Below the pieces are notes generated by a model. That model had not been told where the DNA came from and did no database searches. It saw nothing but the letters and a program-made list of their open reading frames with translations. This document shows positions 1 through 8,347 of a stretch of 43,399 bases of DNA, piece by piece; the first letter of the stretch is position 1, and the number at the start of each line of letters is the position of its first letter. The translations under genes and the position numbers were made by a program. The stretch comes from JASLDZ01 sp964242895 (lineage in GTDB: Bacteria; Pseudomonadota; Alphaproteobacteria; Caulobacterales; Caulobacteraceae): NCBI GenBank assembly GCA_964242895.1, contig CAXTBN010000021.1:1-43399 (forward strand), read 5' to 3'.

Positions 1-961
<961 letters not shown>

Positions 962-965
962 GGCG

Positions 966-2192
966 TCAGACCCCCACCTGGCCGCGCTGCTCCTTGAGCC
1001 GCCAGTCGGGCTGGGCGAACACGTCGAGGAACATCTCCTTGGTGGACGGGCGGCTCTGGCCGAGGGTGCCGATGGCCTCGCTCTCCCGGGCGGCCGCCTT
1101 GACCTCCTCCACGCACTCGGCCTCCAGCGCGGCGTGGCGGGCGTCGTCCCACTCGCCGAGGGCGGTCAGGTGCTGGCGCAGGCGCAGCACGGGGTCGCCC
1201 AGCGGCCAGGCGGTGTGCTCGTCGGCCGGGCGGTAGCGCGCCGGGTCGTCGGAGGTGGAGTGCTGCTGGGCGCGGTAGGTGAACAGCTCGATCACCGTGG
1301 CGCCCAGGTTGGCGCGGGCGCGGTCGGCGGCCCACTGGGTGGCGGCGTACACGGCCAGGAAGTCGTTGCCGTCCACCCGCAGCGCCGGCAGGCCGTAGCC
1401 GACGCCTCGCGCCGCGAAGGTGGTGCGCTGGCCCCCCGCGATGCCGTGGAAGCTGGAGATGGCCCACTGGTTGTTGACGATGTTCAGGATCACCGGCGCG
1501 CGGTACACGCTGGCGAAGGTCATGGCCGAGTGGAAGTCGCCCTCCGCCGTGGCCCCGTCGCCGATCCAGGTGATCGCGATCTTGTCGTCGCCCTTGTAGG
1601 CCGAGGCCATGGCCCAGCCGACCGCCTGGGGATACTGCGTGCCGAGGTTGCCGCTGATGGTGAAGAAGCCGAACTCCTTGGAGGAGTACATGATCGGCAG
1701 CTGTCGGCCTTTGATCGGGTCCGCCGCGTTGCTGTAGATCTGGTTCATCATGGTCGCGAGCGGGTAGCCGCGCGTGATCAGCAGGCCCTGCTGGCGGTAG
1801 GTGGGAAAGCCCATGTCCTCGCGGTCGAGCACCAGCGCCTGGGCGCAGGCCACCGCCTCCTCGCCCGTGCACTTCATGTAGAAGCTGGTCTTGCCCTGGC
1901 GCTGGGCCCGGTACATCCGGTCGTCGAAGGCGCGGGTCAGCTGCATGGCGCGCAGACCCCGGCGCAGCAGGTCGGGATCGAGTCGCGGGTCCCACGGGCC
2001 GACCGCCCGGCCCTCGTCGTCGAGCACGCGCACGAGGCCGTAGGCCATCTCGCGGATGGCGTGGGGGTCCACGTCGATGGGCGGGCGCGGCGCCTCGCCG
2101 GCGGCCTGCAGGGGGAAATCGAACCTCGGCTGGTCGCCGGGGCGGCCGGTCGGTTCCGGGATGTGCAGGCTGAGCGGCCGGCTGTTCTTCAA
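966..2192 (-). CDS. bkdA1: 2-oxoisovalerate dehydrogenase E1 alpha subunit
   Basis: This is the thiamine-diphosphate-binding alpha subunit of branched-chain 2-oxoacid dehydrogenase, about 408 residues and close to the usual length of 410. It shows the family N-terminus LSLHIPEPTGRPG, the substrate/TPP region FPTYRQQGLLITRGYPLA, the thiamine motif beginning GDGATAEGDFHSA and ending in NN, and the phosphorylation-loop-like stretch HSTSDDPARYRP. An ATG further upstream (2282) would give 438 residues, but the extra 30 residues are not family-like. The TTG at 2192-2190 gives a family-sized protein and has GGGAG (2204-2200) seven bases upstream, so I prefer it. It forms an operon with the beta subunit downstream. 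Confidence 0.93.
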   Translation of the reverse strand: MKNSRPLSLHIPEPTGRPGDQPRFDFPLQAAGEAPRPPIDVDPHAIREMAYGLVRVLDDEGRAVGPWDPRLDPDLLRRGLRAMQLTRAFDDRMYRAQRQGKTSFYMKCTGEEAVACAQALVLDREDMGFPTYRQQGLLITRGYPLATMMNQIYSNAADPIKGRQLPIMYSSKEFGFFTISGNLGTQYPQAVGWAMASAYKGDDKIAITWIGDGATAEGDFHSAMTFASVYRAPVILNIVNNQWAISSFHGIAGGQRTTFAARGVGYGLPALRVDGNDFLAVYAATQWAADRARANLGATVIELFTYRAQQHSTSDDPARYRPADEHTAWPLGDPVLRLRQHLTALGEWDDARHAALEAECVEEVKAAARESEAIGTLGQSRPSTKEMFLDVFAQPDWRLKEQRGQVGV

Positions 2193-2320
2193 AGCGTCAC
2201 TCCCGGGGGCGATCTTTGCGCCGCTCGAGAGCGGCCCGTCGCGCGTCGGCGTGCTCTTAAAGCCGCCTCCGCGACGACGCAACGCGCCGACCGGCCCCGG
2301 GTTACGCCCCGCGGCCGGCG

Positions 2321-3832
2321 TCAGTCCGCCGGGTTCCAGCGGCCCTCGCGCGCGGCCCCCGAGCGCTTGGGCGATGCGTCGCCGGCCTGGGATTGAGCCT
2401 GCGCCTGGGGACGCGGTGCGGGTTGGCGGATCGGCGTGGTGGAGGCGAGCGGGCGGGCGCCGTCGTGCGCCTTGCGACCCTCGCCGTGACCGTGACCGTT
2501 CGCCGGGCGGGCTTGCGCCGGGGCCGAGCCGTTCGGGCGACCGCCCTGCCCCGCGTTCCCGCCGCCCATGCGGCGCTGGCGGTGCGGCTGGCGCGAGCGT
2601 TCGCCGTCCGGACGCTTGCGCGCCGGCTGCGCCTCGGCGCGGGGCTCCGGCCCGCGGGCCAGCTCCTGCGCCTTGGTGGCCTTGGCCATGACGGCGAGGC
2701 CCGGGTCGCGGCGGCGGTCCTGGGTAGGGATGGTCTGGCGGGTGACGCGCTGGATGTCGCGCAGCAGGTTGCGCTCGTCGTCGGCGCAGAGGGCCACGGC
2801 CATGCCGTCCGCGCCCGCGCGCGCGGTGCGGCCGATGCGGTGGACGTAGGCCTCCGGCACGTTGGGCAGCTCGAACTGCACCACGTGGCTGACGGCCTCC
2901 ACGTCGATGCCGCGCGCGGCGATGTCGGTGGCGACCAGGGCGCGGACCTGCCCGGCCTTGAAGGCGGCGAGCGCCTTCTCGCGCTGGGGCTGGCTCTTGT
3001 CGCCGTGGATGGAGGCGGCGGTCACCCCGCAGGCCTCCAGGTGCTTGGCCACCCGGTCGGCGCCGCGCTTGGTGCGCGTGAAGACCAGGGTGCGGGTCAG
3101 CTTGGAGTCGGCGAACAGCTCGGCCAGGAGCTCGCGCTTGCGCTCGGCCTCCACGAAGATCAGCCGCTGGTCGACGCGCTCCACCGTGGTGGACTCGGGC
3201 GTGACCGACACCTGCACTGGGTTCTGCAGCAGCTCGCCGGCCAGCTTGCCGATCTCGCTCGGCATGGTGGCCGAGAAGAACAGGTTCTGGCGGGCGTGCT
3301 TGAAGTTCTTGATGATGCGGCGGATCGGCAGGATGAAGCCGAGGTCGAGCATCTGGTCGGCCTCGTCGAGCACGAAGATCTCGGTCTCGCTGAGGTTGGC
3401 GGTGTGCTGGCCCAGGTGGTCGAGCAGGCGGCCGGGGGTGGCGACGAGCACGTCGACGCCGCGCTCCAGCATCTTCATCTGCGGACGGATGTTCACGCCG
3501 CCGAAGATCACGCCAACGGTGATGTTGGTGTGGCGGCCGTAGGTCTTGAAGCTGTCGGCGATCTGGCTGGCCAGCTCGCGCGTGGGCGAGAGCACCAGGC
3601 AGCGGCAGCCGCGCTTCGGCGCCATGCGGTGGTTCGCCATCAGCCGGTGCAGGATCGGCAGGGCGAAGGCGGCGGTCTTGCCGGTGCCCGTCTGGGCGAT
3701 GCCCAGGAGGTCCTTGCCCGCCATCACGGGGGCGATGGCCTGCGCCTGGATCGGCGTGGGGCTGGTGTAGCCCTCGCTCTCCAGCGCGCGCAGGAGCACG
3801 GGGGCGAGGTTCAGTTCGGAGAAGGTGGTCAC
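2321..3832 (-). CDS. DEAD-box ATP-dependent RNA helicase, RhlE-like
   Basis: This is a two-RecA-domain ATP-dependent RNA helicase of about 503 residues, presumably acting in ribosome assembly or RNA decay. The N-terminal domain shows the Q-motif (FSELNLAPVLLRAL, then SPTPIQAQAI), Walker A AQTGTGKT, PTRELA, TPGRLLD, DEAD in VLDEADQMLDLGF, and SAT. The C-terminal domain has VFTRTKRGADRVA, ATDIAARGIDV and HRIGRTARAG. The last 150 or so residues are a disordered Arg/Gln/Pro/Gly-rich tail typical of RhlE proteins. The GTG at 3832 (VTTFSELNL) fits family N-termini; an ATG 59 codons upstream adds a low-complexity, non-homologous leader. The Shine-Dalgarno is weak. It is probably monocistronic and could be cold- or growth-regulated, though nothing in the sequence shows this. 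Confidence 0.93.
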   Translation of the reverse strand: MTTFSELNLAPVLLRALESEGYTSPTPIQAQAIAPVMAGKDLLGIAQTGTGKTAAFALPILHRLMANHRMAPKRGCRCLVLSPTRELASQIADSFKTYGRHTNITVGVIFGGVNIRPQMKMLERGVDVLVATPGRLLDHLGQHTANLSETEIFVLDEADQMLDLGFILPIRRIIKNFKHARQNLFFSATMPSEIGKLAGELLQNPVQVSVTPESTTVERVDQRLIFVEAERKRELLAELFADSKLTRTLVFTRTKRGADRVAKHLEACGVTAASIHGDKSQPQREKALAAFKAGQVRALVATDIAARGIDVEAVSHVVQFELPNVPEAYVHRIGRTARAGADGMAVALCADDERNLLRDIQRVTRQTIPTQDRRRDPGLAVMAKATKAQELARGPEPRAEAQPARKRPDGERSRQPHRQRRMGGGNAGQGGRPNGSAPAQARPANGHGHGEGRKAHDGARPLASTTPIRQPAPRPQAQAQSQAGDASPKRSGAAREGRWNPAD

Positions 3833-4128
3833 TGTGGAGGATCGCTTTCGCGTGCAGGCTCGCGACGCGGGCCGCTCGTCTCGCGAGCGCGCTCCGTCCT
3901 CCGCGAACCGGGAGGAGTGGGGAGCGCCCCGCGTGCCTGGGCGATCTATGGAAGCTCTCTGCGGCGCTCTACAGGCTGGAACGCCCCGTGATGATCGGGG
4001 GTCCCTCACGCGGCTGGAGCGCCAAGCGTGCGGACGCGGGTAAGCACGACCGTGGCTGGCAGATGCGCCCGGCCCTCGCGAAAGTCAAGGTCGGGCGCTC
4101 CCGGACCGATCCGGGAGCGGCCGCCGGA
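3833..4128. other. Intergenic region upstream of the DEAD-box gene
   Basis: These 296 bases lie between the helicase start (3832) and the stop of the small exported protein (4129), both on the minus strand. They contain a hairpin at 4096-4119 just after the upstream gene. The rest would be promoter and 5' leader of the helicase gene, but I cannot pick out a convincing -35/-10 pair. Reading frames through it are compositionally poor and unlike any family I know. Confidence 0.5.
4096..4119 (-). terminator. Hairpin terminator after the small exported protein gene
   Basis: This is a perfect 10-bp inverted repeat, CGCTCCCGGA and TCCGGGAGCG, around the tetraloop CCGA. It lies about ten bases past the stop of the minus-strand gene ending at 4129. 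On the minus strand it is followed by CCCGACCTTGACTTT, which is only modestly T-rich. The stem strength and position fit an intrinsic terminator. Confidence 0.65.
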
Positions 4129-4401
4129 TCACTTCTTGACGGTGGTCGTCGTGGTGTCGGTGGTCGAGCCGTCGGCGTTGGTCATGCTGGACGAGGTGCT
4201 CTTGGCCATCGGCTTCTTCTTCGCCACATGGTGCTTCACCTTGCGCTTGACGGGCGCCTTCTTGGCGGGCGCGGTGGTGGTGGAGCTGGAGCTGGCGTCG
4301 GTCTGCGTGGCCTGGGTGGTCGTGGTGGACGACGTCGTCTGGGCGAAGGCCGGGGCGGCCGTCAGCGCGGCGACCACGGCGAAAGCGGCGAGGGTCTTCA
4401 T
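4129..4401 (-). CDS. Small exported Ser/Thr- and Lys-rich protein
   Basis: This is a hypothetical 90-residue protein. The first 20 residues (MKTLAAFAVVAALTAAPAFA) form a clear Sec signal peptide with an AFA-Q cleavage site. The mature protein has three parts: a Ser/Thr/Gln-rich stretch, a basic block (KKAPVKRKVKHHVAKKKPMAK), and a second Ser/Thr tail ending TTTTTVKK. No cysteine or enzyme motif is visible. The ATG at 4401 is preferred to one 20 codons upstream because it begins the signal peptide and GAAGGAG lies upstream. Small periplasmic proteins with this composition are common in alphaproteobacteria and their role is unknown. It is divergent from the yaiI-like gene. Confidence 0.75.
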   Translation of the reverse strand: MKTLAAFAVVAALTAAPAFAQTTSSTTTTQATQTDASSSSTTTAPAKKAPVKRKVKHHVAKKKPMAKSTSSSMTNADGSTTDTTTTTVKK

Positions 4402-4522
4402 GTTCGTTCTCTCTCCTTCGGGGCCGCTCGTTGCGGCGGCCTTCCGTGTCGCATCTGACATCTGAACGGCGCGACGCGCCAGCCCGTGGGCGGCCGTTCA
4501 TCATCGTGACCGGAGACTTGTC

Positions 4523-4990
4523 ATGACCGTGATCTACGTCGACGCCGACGCCTGCCCGGTGAAGGACGAGGTCTACCGCGTCGCGGGTCGCCTGGGCCTG
4601 TCGGTGGCGGTGGTCGCCAACAGCTGGATCCGCACGCCGCAGGTGCACGGCCCGGACGGCGCACCGCTGATCCGCTTCGTGCAGGTGGAGGCCGGGCCGG
4701 ACGCGGCCGACGACTGGATCGCCGAGCACGCCGGCCCCGGCGACGTGGTGGTCACCGCCGACATGCCGCTCGCCGACCGCTGCCTGAAGGCGGGGGCGCA
4801 GGCCGTGGGACCCACCGGGCGGCCCTGGACGGCGGACAACATCGGCGGCGCCCTGGCGGGGCGCATGGTGGGCGAGTTCCTGCGCTCCACCGGCGAGATC
4901 ACCACCGGCGCAAAACCATTCTCGCCGGCCGACCGCTCCCGCTTCCTGCAGGCGCTGGACGCGGCGGTGAACCGCGCGCGCAGGCCCTAG
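4523..4990 (+). CDS. UPF0178/YaiI-YqxD family protein (DUF188)
   Basis: This 155-residue protein matches the YaiI/YqxD family over its full length. It opens with IYVDADACPVKDEVYRVA, a conserved N-terminal Asp-rich motif resembling PIN/NYN-type nucleases. It also has VVTADMPLADRCLKAGA, PTGRPWTADNIGGALAGR and a C-terminal PFSPADRSRFLQALD. The acidic residues suggest a metal-dependent nuclease fold, but the biochemical role is unestablished. Start ATG 4523 has CCGGAG upstream. Its TAG stop shares the palindrome CTAG with the stop of the convergent chorismate mutase gene. Confidence 0.93.
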   Translation: MTVIYVDADACPVKDEVYRVAGRLGLSVAVVANSWIRTPQVHGPDGAPLIRFVQVEAGPDAADDWIAEHAGPGDVVVTADMPLADRCLKAGAQAVGPTGRPWTADNIGGALAGRMVGEFLRSTGEITTGAKPFSPADRSRFLQALDAAVNRARRP

Positions 4991-5763
4991 ACGCGGCCGA
5001 TCACGCCGCGGTCGCGCGACGCCGCGTCCAGCGCGCCGTCCGTCGCGCGGCCGGCGAGCGTCAGGCGCCACCCGTCCGCGGTGGCGAGCACCAGGTCGGA
5101 CGGACCGCTCCACCCCCCGTCCCCACCGCCGCGGGTGACGCGCACCTCGCGGCCGGCGACCAGGGCGGCGGCGGGCAGGCGGCCGATCACCAGCGCGTCG
5201 GGCTCGCGCGCGTCGTCCGTCGCCGACAGGGCCTCGCACACCCAGAGGTCGTCGCGGCCCCTAGCGAACTCCAGCCACCAGGGCTGGTCGGTCTCGAGCG
5301 CCAGCACCGCCAGGGCGTCGCCGCGGGCCGCCGCCTCCAACCCTTCCCCCGCCGAGCCCAGGCGGGCGTAGCGGGCGGAGGCGCCGAAGCGGCGGCGCGC
5401 CGCGTCCACCCCCACGCGGCGCTCAGGCCCACGCCAGACGTGGACGGTCATCTCGCCCTGCGCCGCCAGGCCGGCGCTCATAACCTCGCGCCACACTCCG
5501 GCGACCAGGGCGTGCATGGACGAGTCGGAGCGGGCCAGGAGCCCGCCGACGACCGCCGCCTCTCGGTCTGGGCGGAAGCCGACGGTGGCGCGGCCCTCCA
5601 CCGGCGGTTTGTTGCGGCCGATTTCGCGGGCGAGCGCGATGCGCCGCTCCAGCACGGCGAGGAGCTGGCCGTCGAGCGCGTCGATCTCCGCGCGCAGGTC
5701 GGACAGGCGGTCGGGCGAGGGTTCGGACGTCGCCGCGGGCGCGGCGCTGGGAGGGGCGGGCAT
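4987..5763 (-). CDS. Chorismate mutase (AroQ type) with an unusual C-terminal domain
   Basis: The predicted protein has 258 residues. Residues ~19-100 are an AroQ-type chorismate mutase helical domain: LRAEIDALDGQLLAVLERR, then ALAREIGRNK and a later REAAVVGGLL. It would convert chorismate to prephenate on the way to Phe and Tyr. Residues ~103-258 are not a second mutase or an ACT domain. They contain VGVDAARRRFG followed by AGEGLEAAARGDALAVLALE, which resembles the first half of a prephenate-dehydratase fold but lacks its catalytic Thr-Arg-Phe motif. The ATG at 5763 has AGGTGA seven bases upstream; a longer reading frame to 5979 adds a proline-rich leader. It lies downstream of, and in the same direction as, the prephenate dehydratase gene. 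Confidence 0.85.
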   Translation of the reverse strand: MPAPPSAAPAATSEPSPDRLSDLRAEIDALDGQLLAVLERRIALAREIGRNKPPVEGRATVGFRPDREAAVVGGLLARSDSSMHALVAGVWREVMSAGLAAQGEMTVHVWRGPERRVGVDAARRRFGASARYARLGSAGEGLEAAARGDALAVLALETDQPWWLEFARGRDDLWVCEALSATDDAREPDALVIGRLPAAALVAGREVRVTRGGGDGGWSGPSDLVLATADGWRLTLAGRATDGALDAASRDRGVIGRV

Positions 5764-5983
5764 GGACGGGTCACCTGGAAGGGGAAGGCCGCGCGCGGCG
5801 GCGGGGAGCCGGATCGGGAGCCGCCCCGTCTGGGGAGCGGTCGCCGGCCGAGGTCGCGGGAGGAAGAGAGGCGCCGCGCCTTCAGCCGGCGCGGCGATAG
5901 CCCGCAAACGCGCGCGCGCGAGGATGGGCGGCGGTGACGGCCGGCCTTCCCTTCGCGCCCATGGACCCGCTCCCGACAAGCGT

Positions 5984-6001
5984 GCGGCCGACGGCGGCCG
6001 C
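5984..6001 (-). terminator. Possible weak hairpin after prephenate dehydratase
   Basis: A 7-bp perfect stem (GCGGCCG / CGGCCGC) with a 4-base loop lies about 33 bases past the minus-strand stop at 6034. No T-tract follows. It could be a terminator or attenuator separating the two aromatic genes, or simply a chance GC palindrome. Confidence 0.25.
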
Positions 6002-6033
6002 GGCTCAGAGGACGCCCGCGACGGCCGGCGAAG

Positions 6034-6573
6034 TCAAGCGCGGCGCAGCACCAGGAAGCGCGTGCGGTTGTCAGGCGTGTCCTCCAGGCCGTCCAGCAGC
6101 ACCTGCAGCCCCGCGATCGCGCCGGCCAGGCGCGAGGCCACCGCGGCGCGGGAGCGGTCGCCGGACGCGGCCACATCCACCGCGGCGCCGGCGGTGTCGA
6201 ACGCCTCCACGGGCTCCAGGCCGAGGTCGGTGAGGGCGCGGACGCACTGCTTCAGCGCCATGGGATGGCTGTGCGCAGTGCGCAGGTCGGACAGGGTCGC
6301 ACCGGGGACCGCCAGCAGCGCCAAGTGGATCGGACGCCAGGCCTCCACCTCGATCACCAGCCGGGAGGCGGGGAGCAGGACCGCCACCTCCGGCACCGGG
6401 CCGGCGATGGAGTTCTCCGCGGGCGTGACGGCGCGCTCGACCTCACCGCGCTCCACGGCGGCGAAGACGGCGGCGAAGTCGGGATAGGGCGTCGGTGCGT
6501 GGTCGGGCAGCAGCGCGAGACAGGCCTCGTGGCTGAAGGCGCCCGGCACGCCCTGGAACGCCGTCCGCCTCAT
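6034..6573 (-). CDS. pheA: Prephenate dehydratase, catalytic domain only
   Basis: This 179-residue protein would convert prephenate to phenylpyruvate in Phe synthesis. It begins FQGVPGAFSHEACLALLP and continues with DFAAVFAAVERGEVERAVTP, then ENSIAGPV, the HSHPMALKQC segment and the terminal catalytic motif DNRTRFLVL. All expected catalytic-domain blocks are present. The protein stops seven residues after TRF, exactly where a Phe-binding ACT domain normally begins, so it is about 100 residues shorter than typical PheA. The 270 bases downstream do not encode an ACT domain in any minus-strand frame. The ATG at 6573 has GGGAGG well placed upstream. Without ACT it may be insensitive to Phe, or regulation may lie with the neighbouring mutase. 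Confidence 0.9.
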   Translation of the reverse strand: MRRTAFQGVPGAFSHEACLALLPDHAPTPYPDFAAVFAAVERGEVERAVTPAENSIAGPVPEVAVLLPASRLVIEVEAWRPIHLALLAVPGATLSDLRTAHSHPMALKQCVRALTDLGLEPVEAFDTAGAAVDVAASGDRSRAAVASRLAGAIAGLQVLLDGLEDTPDNRTRFLVLRRA

Positions 6574-6636
6574 CGTCCGCCTCCCGCCATGGCGCGCAGC
6601 ATAGGCGCGACACGGCGCACGGCGTAAAGCGCGCCG

Positions 6637-7467
6637 GTGAGCTCCGGCCAGCCTTTCCCCTTCCGTCAGGCTCCGCGCAGCGCCTGGCGCGACGGCGGGC
6701 GCCGCGAGGGCGCTCGCGAGGTCCCCACCGAGACGCCCGTCGCCCTGGTGCACGACGGCTCGACCTACGCGGTGATGATGGCCACCCCCGCCGACCTGGA
6801 GGACTTCGCGCTCGGCTTCGCCCTGACGGAGGGCGTCGTAGCCTCCCCCGCCGAGCTGGTCCGCACGGAGGTCGTGCACGGTGCCCTCGGCAGCGAGGCG
6901 CGCCTGTGGCTCGCGCCCGACCGCGCACGCGCGCTGGCGGGCCGCCGCCGCCGGCTGGCGGGGCCCACGGGCTGCGGCCTGTGCGGGATCGAGAGCCTGG
7001 AGGAGGCCACCCGCGCGCCCTCCCCGGTCCCGGCCGGAGCCCTGCGCCTCTCGCCCGGCCAGGTGCTGGCGGCCATGGCGGCGCTCTCCGACGCGCAGGC
7101 GCTGGGCGCCGCGACGCGCGCGGTGCACGCCGCGGGCTTCTGGACGCCCGCCGAGGGACTGGTGGCCATGCGCGAGGACGTCGGTCGCCACAACGCCCTC
7201 GACAAGCTGGTCGGCGCCCTCGCCCGGGCCGGTCGCTCCGCGGCGGAGGGGGCGGTGCTGCTGACCAGCCGCGTCTCGGTGGAGATGGTGCAGAAGGCGG
7301 CGGCGGCGGGCGCGCCGGTGCTGGTGGCCGTCTCGGCCCCGACCACGCTCGCCCTGGAGACGGCGGAGCGGGCGGGCCTGACCCTGGTCGCCGTGGCCCG
7401 CGCGGACGGCTTCGAGGTGTTCTGCGGCGAGGAGCGCATCGCGTGGCCGCCGGGAGCGGAGGCGTGA
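6637..7467 (+). CDS. fdhD: Formate dehydrogenase accessory sulfurtransferase FdhD
   Basis: FdhD (276 residues here) carries sulfur from IscS to the molybdenum cofactor, activating formate dehydrogenases in the cytoplasm. Visible motifs are ETPVALVHDGSTYAVMMATP, DLEDFALGFALTEGV, the essential CGLCG (Cys113 and Cys116), EDVGRHNALDKLVG, and SRVSVEMVQKAAAAGAPVLV. The GTG at 6637 is the earliest reasonable start; the first 25 residues are not conserved, so a slightly later start is possible. Its TGA overlaps the ATG of mobA (TGATG), making the two translationally coupled, which fits their shared role in molybdenum-cofactor maturation. Confidence 0.95.
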   Translation: MSSGQPFPFRQAPRSAWRDGGRREGAREVPTETPVALVHDGSTYAVMMATPADLEDFALGFALTEGVVASPAELVRTEVVHGALGSEARLWLAPDRARALAGRRRRLAGPTGCGLCGIESLEEATRAPSPVPAGALRLSPGQVLAAMAALSDAQALGAATRAVHAAGFWTPAEGLVAMREDVGRHNALDKLVGALARAGRSAAEGAVLLTSRVSVEMVQKAAAAGAPVLVAVSAPTTLALETAERAGLTLVAVARADGFEVFCGEERIAWPPGAEA

Positions 7468-8342
7468 TGATCGCGGGCGTGGTGCTGGCGGGCGGGCGCT
7501 CCAGCCGCTTCGGCGCGGAAAAGGCGACCGCGCTGGTCGAGGGCGCGCCGCTGATCTCGCGCGCGGTCGAGGTGCTGGCCAACGGGTGCGGCGCCATGGC
7601 GGTGAACGCGCCGCCGGACAGCAGCGCCGCCGGATGGGCCGACCTCGTCAACCTGCCCACCCTGCCCGACGCCGACGGGGCGCGACGGGGCCCGGTCGCG
7701 GGCGTGCTGGCGGGGCTCGCCTGGGCGGAGTCGCAGGGGTACGCCCTGCTGGCCGTGGTCCCGTGCGACGCGCTCGAGCTGCCGCGGGACTTGGTGGCCC
7801 GGCTGGCGGTCTCCCTCACGCAGCAGGCCGGGGCGGCGGTGGCGCGCGATGCGGACGGGCTGCAGCCCGCCTGCGCGGTGTGGCGCGTGGACCGTCGCGC
7901 GCAGGTGGCGGCGGCCCTGGCCGGGGCGGCGGAGCCCTCCCTGCACGAGGTGCTGGCGCAGCTGGGCGCGGTTGAGGTGCTGTTCGAGGACCCCGCCCGC
8001 TTCGCCGACGCGGACACGCCCGAAGACCTCGACCCGTACGGGAGGCGCGCCTCGACCGGCTCCCAGGACTTCGAGGGCCCGTTGGCGGCGGCGGGGCGCG
8101 TCGCGGGCTTCGTGGCGGTGACGGCCGCGGTGCTGGGAGGGCTCGCGCTGCTGGCGGGCCTGACCCTGCTGGCCCAGCCGGAGCCCGGCGCCGGAGCCGC
8201 GCGGCCGTTCCAGAAGCTCGTTGTCGTGGCGGTGCTCGGCGTGGTGGTCGCCTACGTGCCGCTGATGCTGTGGGTGGCCCGCCGGGTGCTCACGCCCGGC
8301 GTCGCCGTGCGGCTGACAAGCGGACCGGCGCGTCGCATATAG
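7467..8342 (+). CDS. mobA: Molybdenum cofactor guanylyltransferase MobA with C-terminal two-helix membrane tail
   Basis: MobA attaches GMP to molybdopterin to make the guanine dinucleotide cofactor. Residues 1-190 are a full nucleotidyltransferase: VVLAGGRSSRFG with Lys19, then GPVAGVLAGL, VVPCDALELP, DGLQPACAVWR and the typical end ADADTPEDL. The frame then continues without interruption to residue 291, about 100 residues beyond the normal length. The extension contains two hydrophobic segments, ~213-236 and ~250-274, and a short basic tail. This would tether the enzyme to the inner membrane, perhaps near a membrane-bound formate dehydrogenase or the Tat system; that is inference. It is coupled to fdhD upstream, and recQ starts five bases after its stop. 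Confidence 0.9.
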   Translation: MIAGVVLAGGRSSRFGAEKATALVEGAPLISRAVEVLANGCGAMAVNAPPDSSAAGWADLVNLPTLPDADGARRGPVAGVLAGLAWAESQGYALLAVVPCDALELPRDLVARLAVSLTQQAGAAVARDADGLQPACAVWRVDRRAQVAAALAGAAEPSLHEVLAQLGAVEVLFEDPARFADADTPEDLDPYGRRASTGSQDFEGPLAAAGRVAGFVAVTAAVLGGLALLAGLTLLAQPEPGAGAARPFQKLVVVAVLGVVVAYVPLMLWVARRVLTPGVAVRLTSGPARRI

Positions 8343-8347
8343 GCCCC

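Noticed and set aside
2193..2282. A 30-residue N-terminal extension of the E1 alpha subunit from the ATG at 2282
   Set aside because: The extension is unlike the family, while the TTG at 2192 has a well-spaced GGGAG and gives the normal length.
5764..6033. A detached ACT domain or frameshifted tail of prephenate dehydratase
   Set aside because: None of the minus-strand translations of this gap has ACT-like features; they are Pro/Arg-rich. The gap looks non-coding apart from a weak hairpin.
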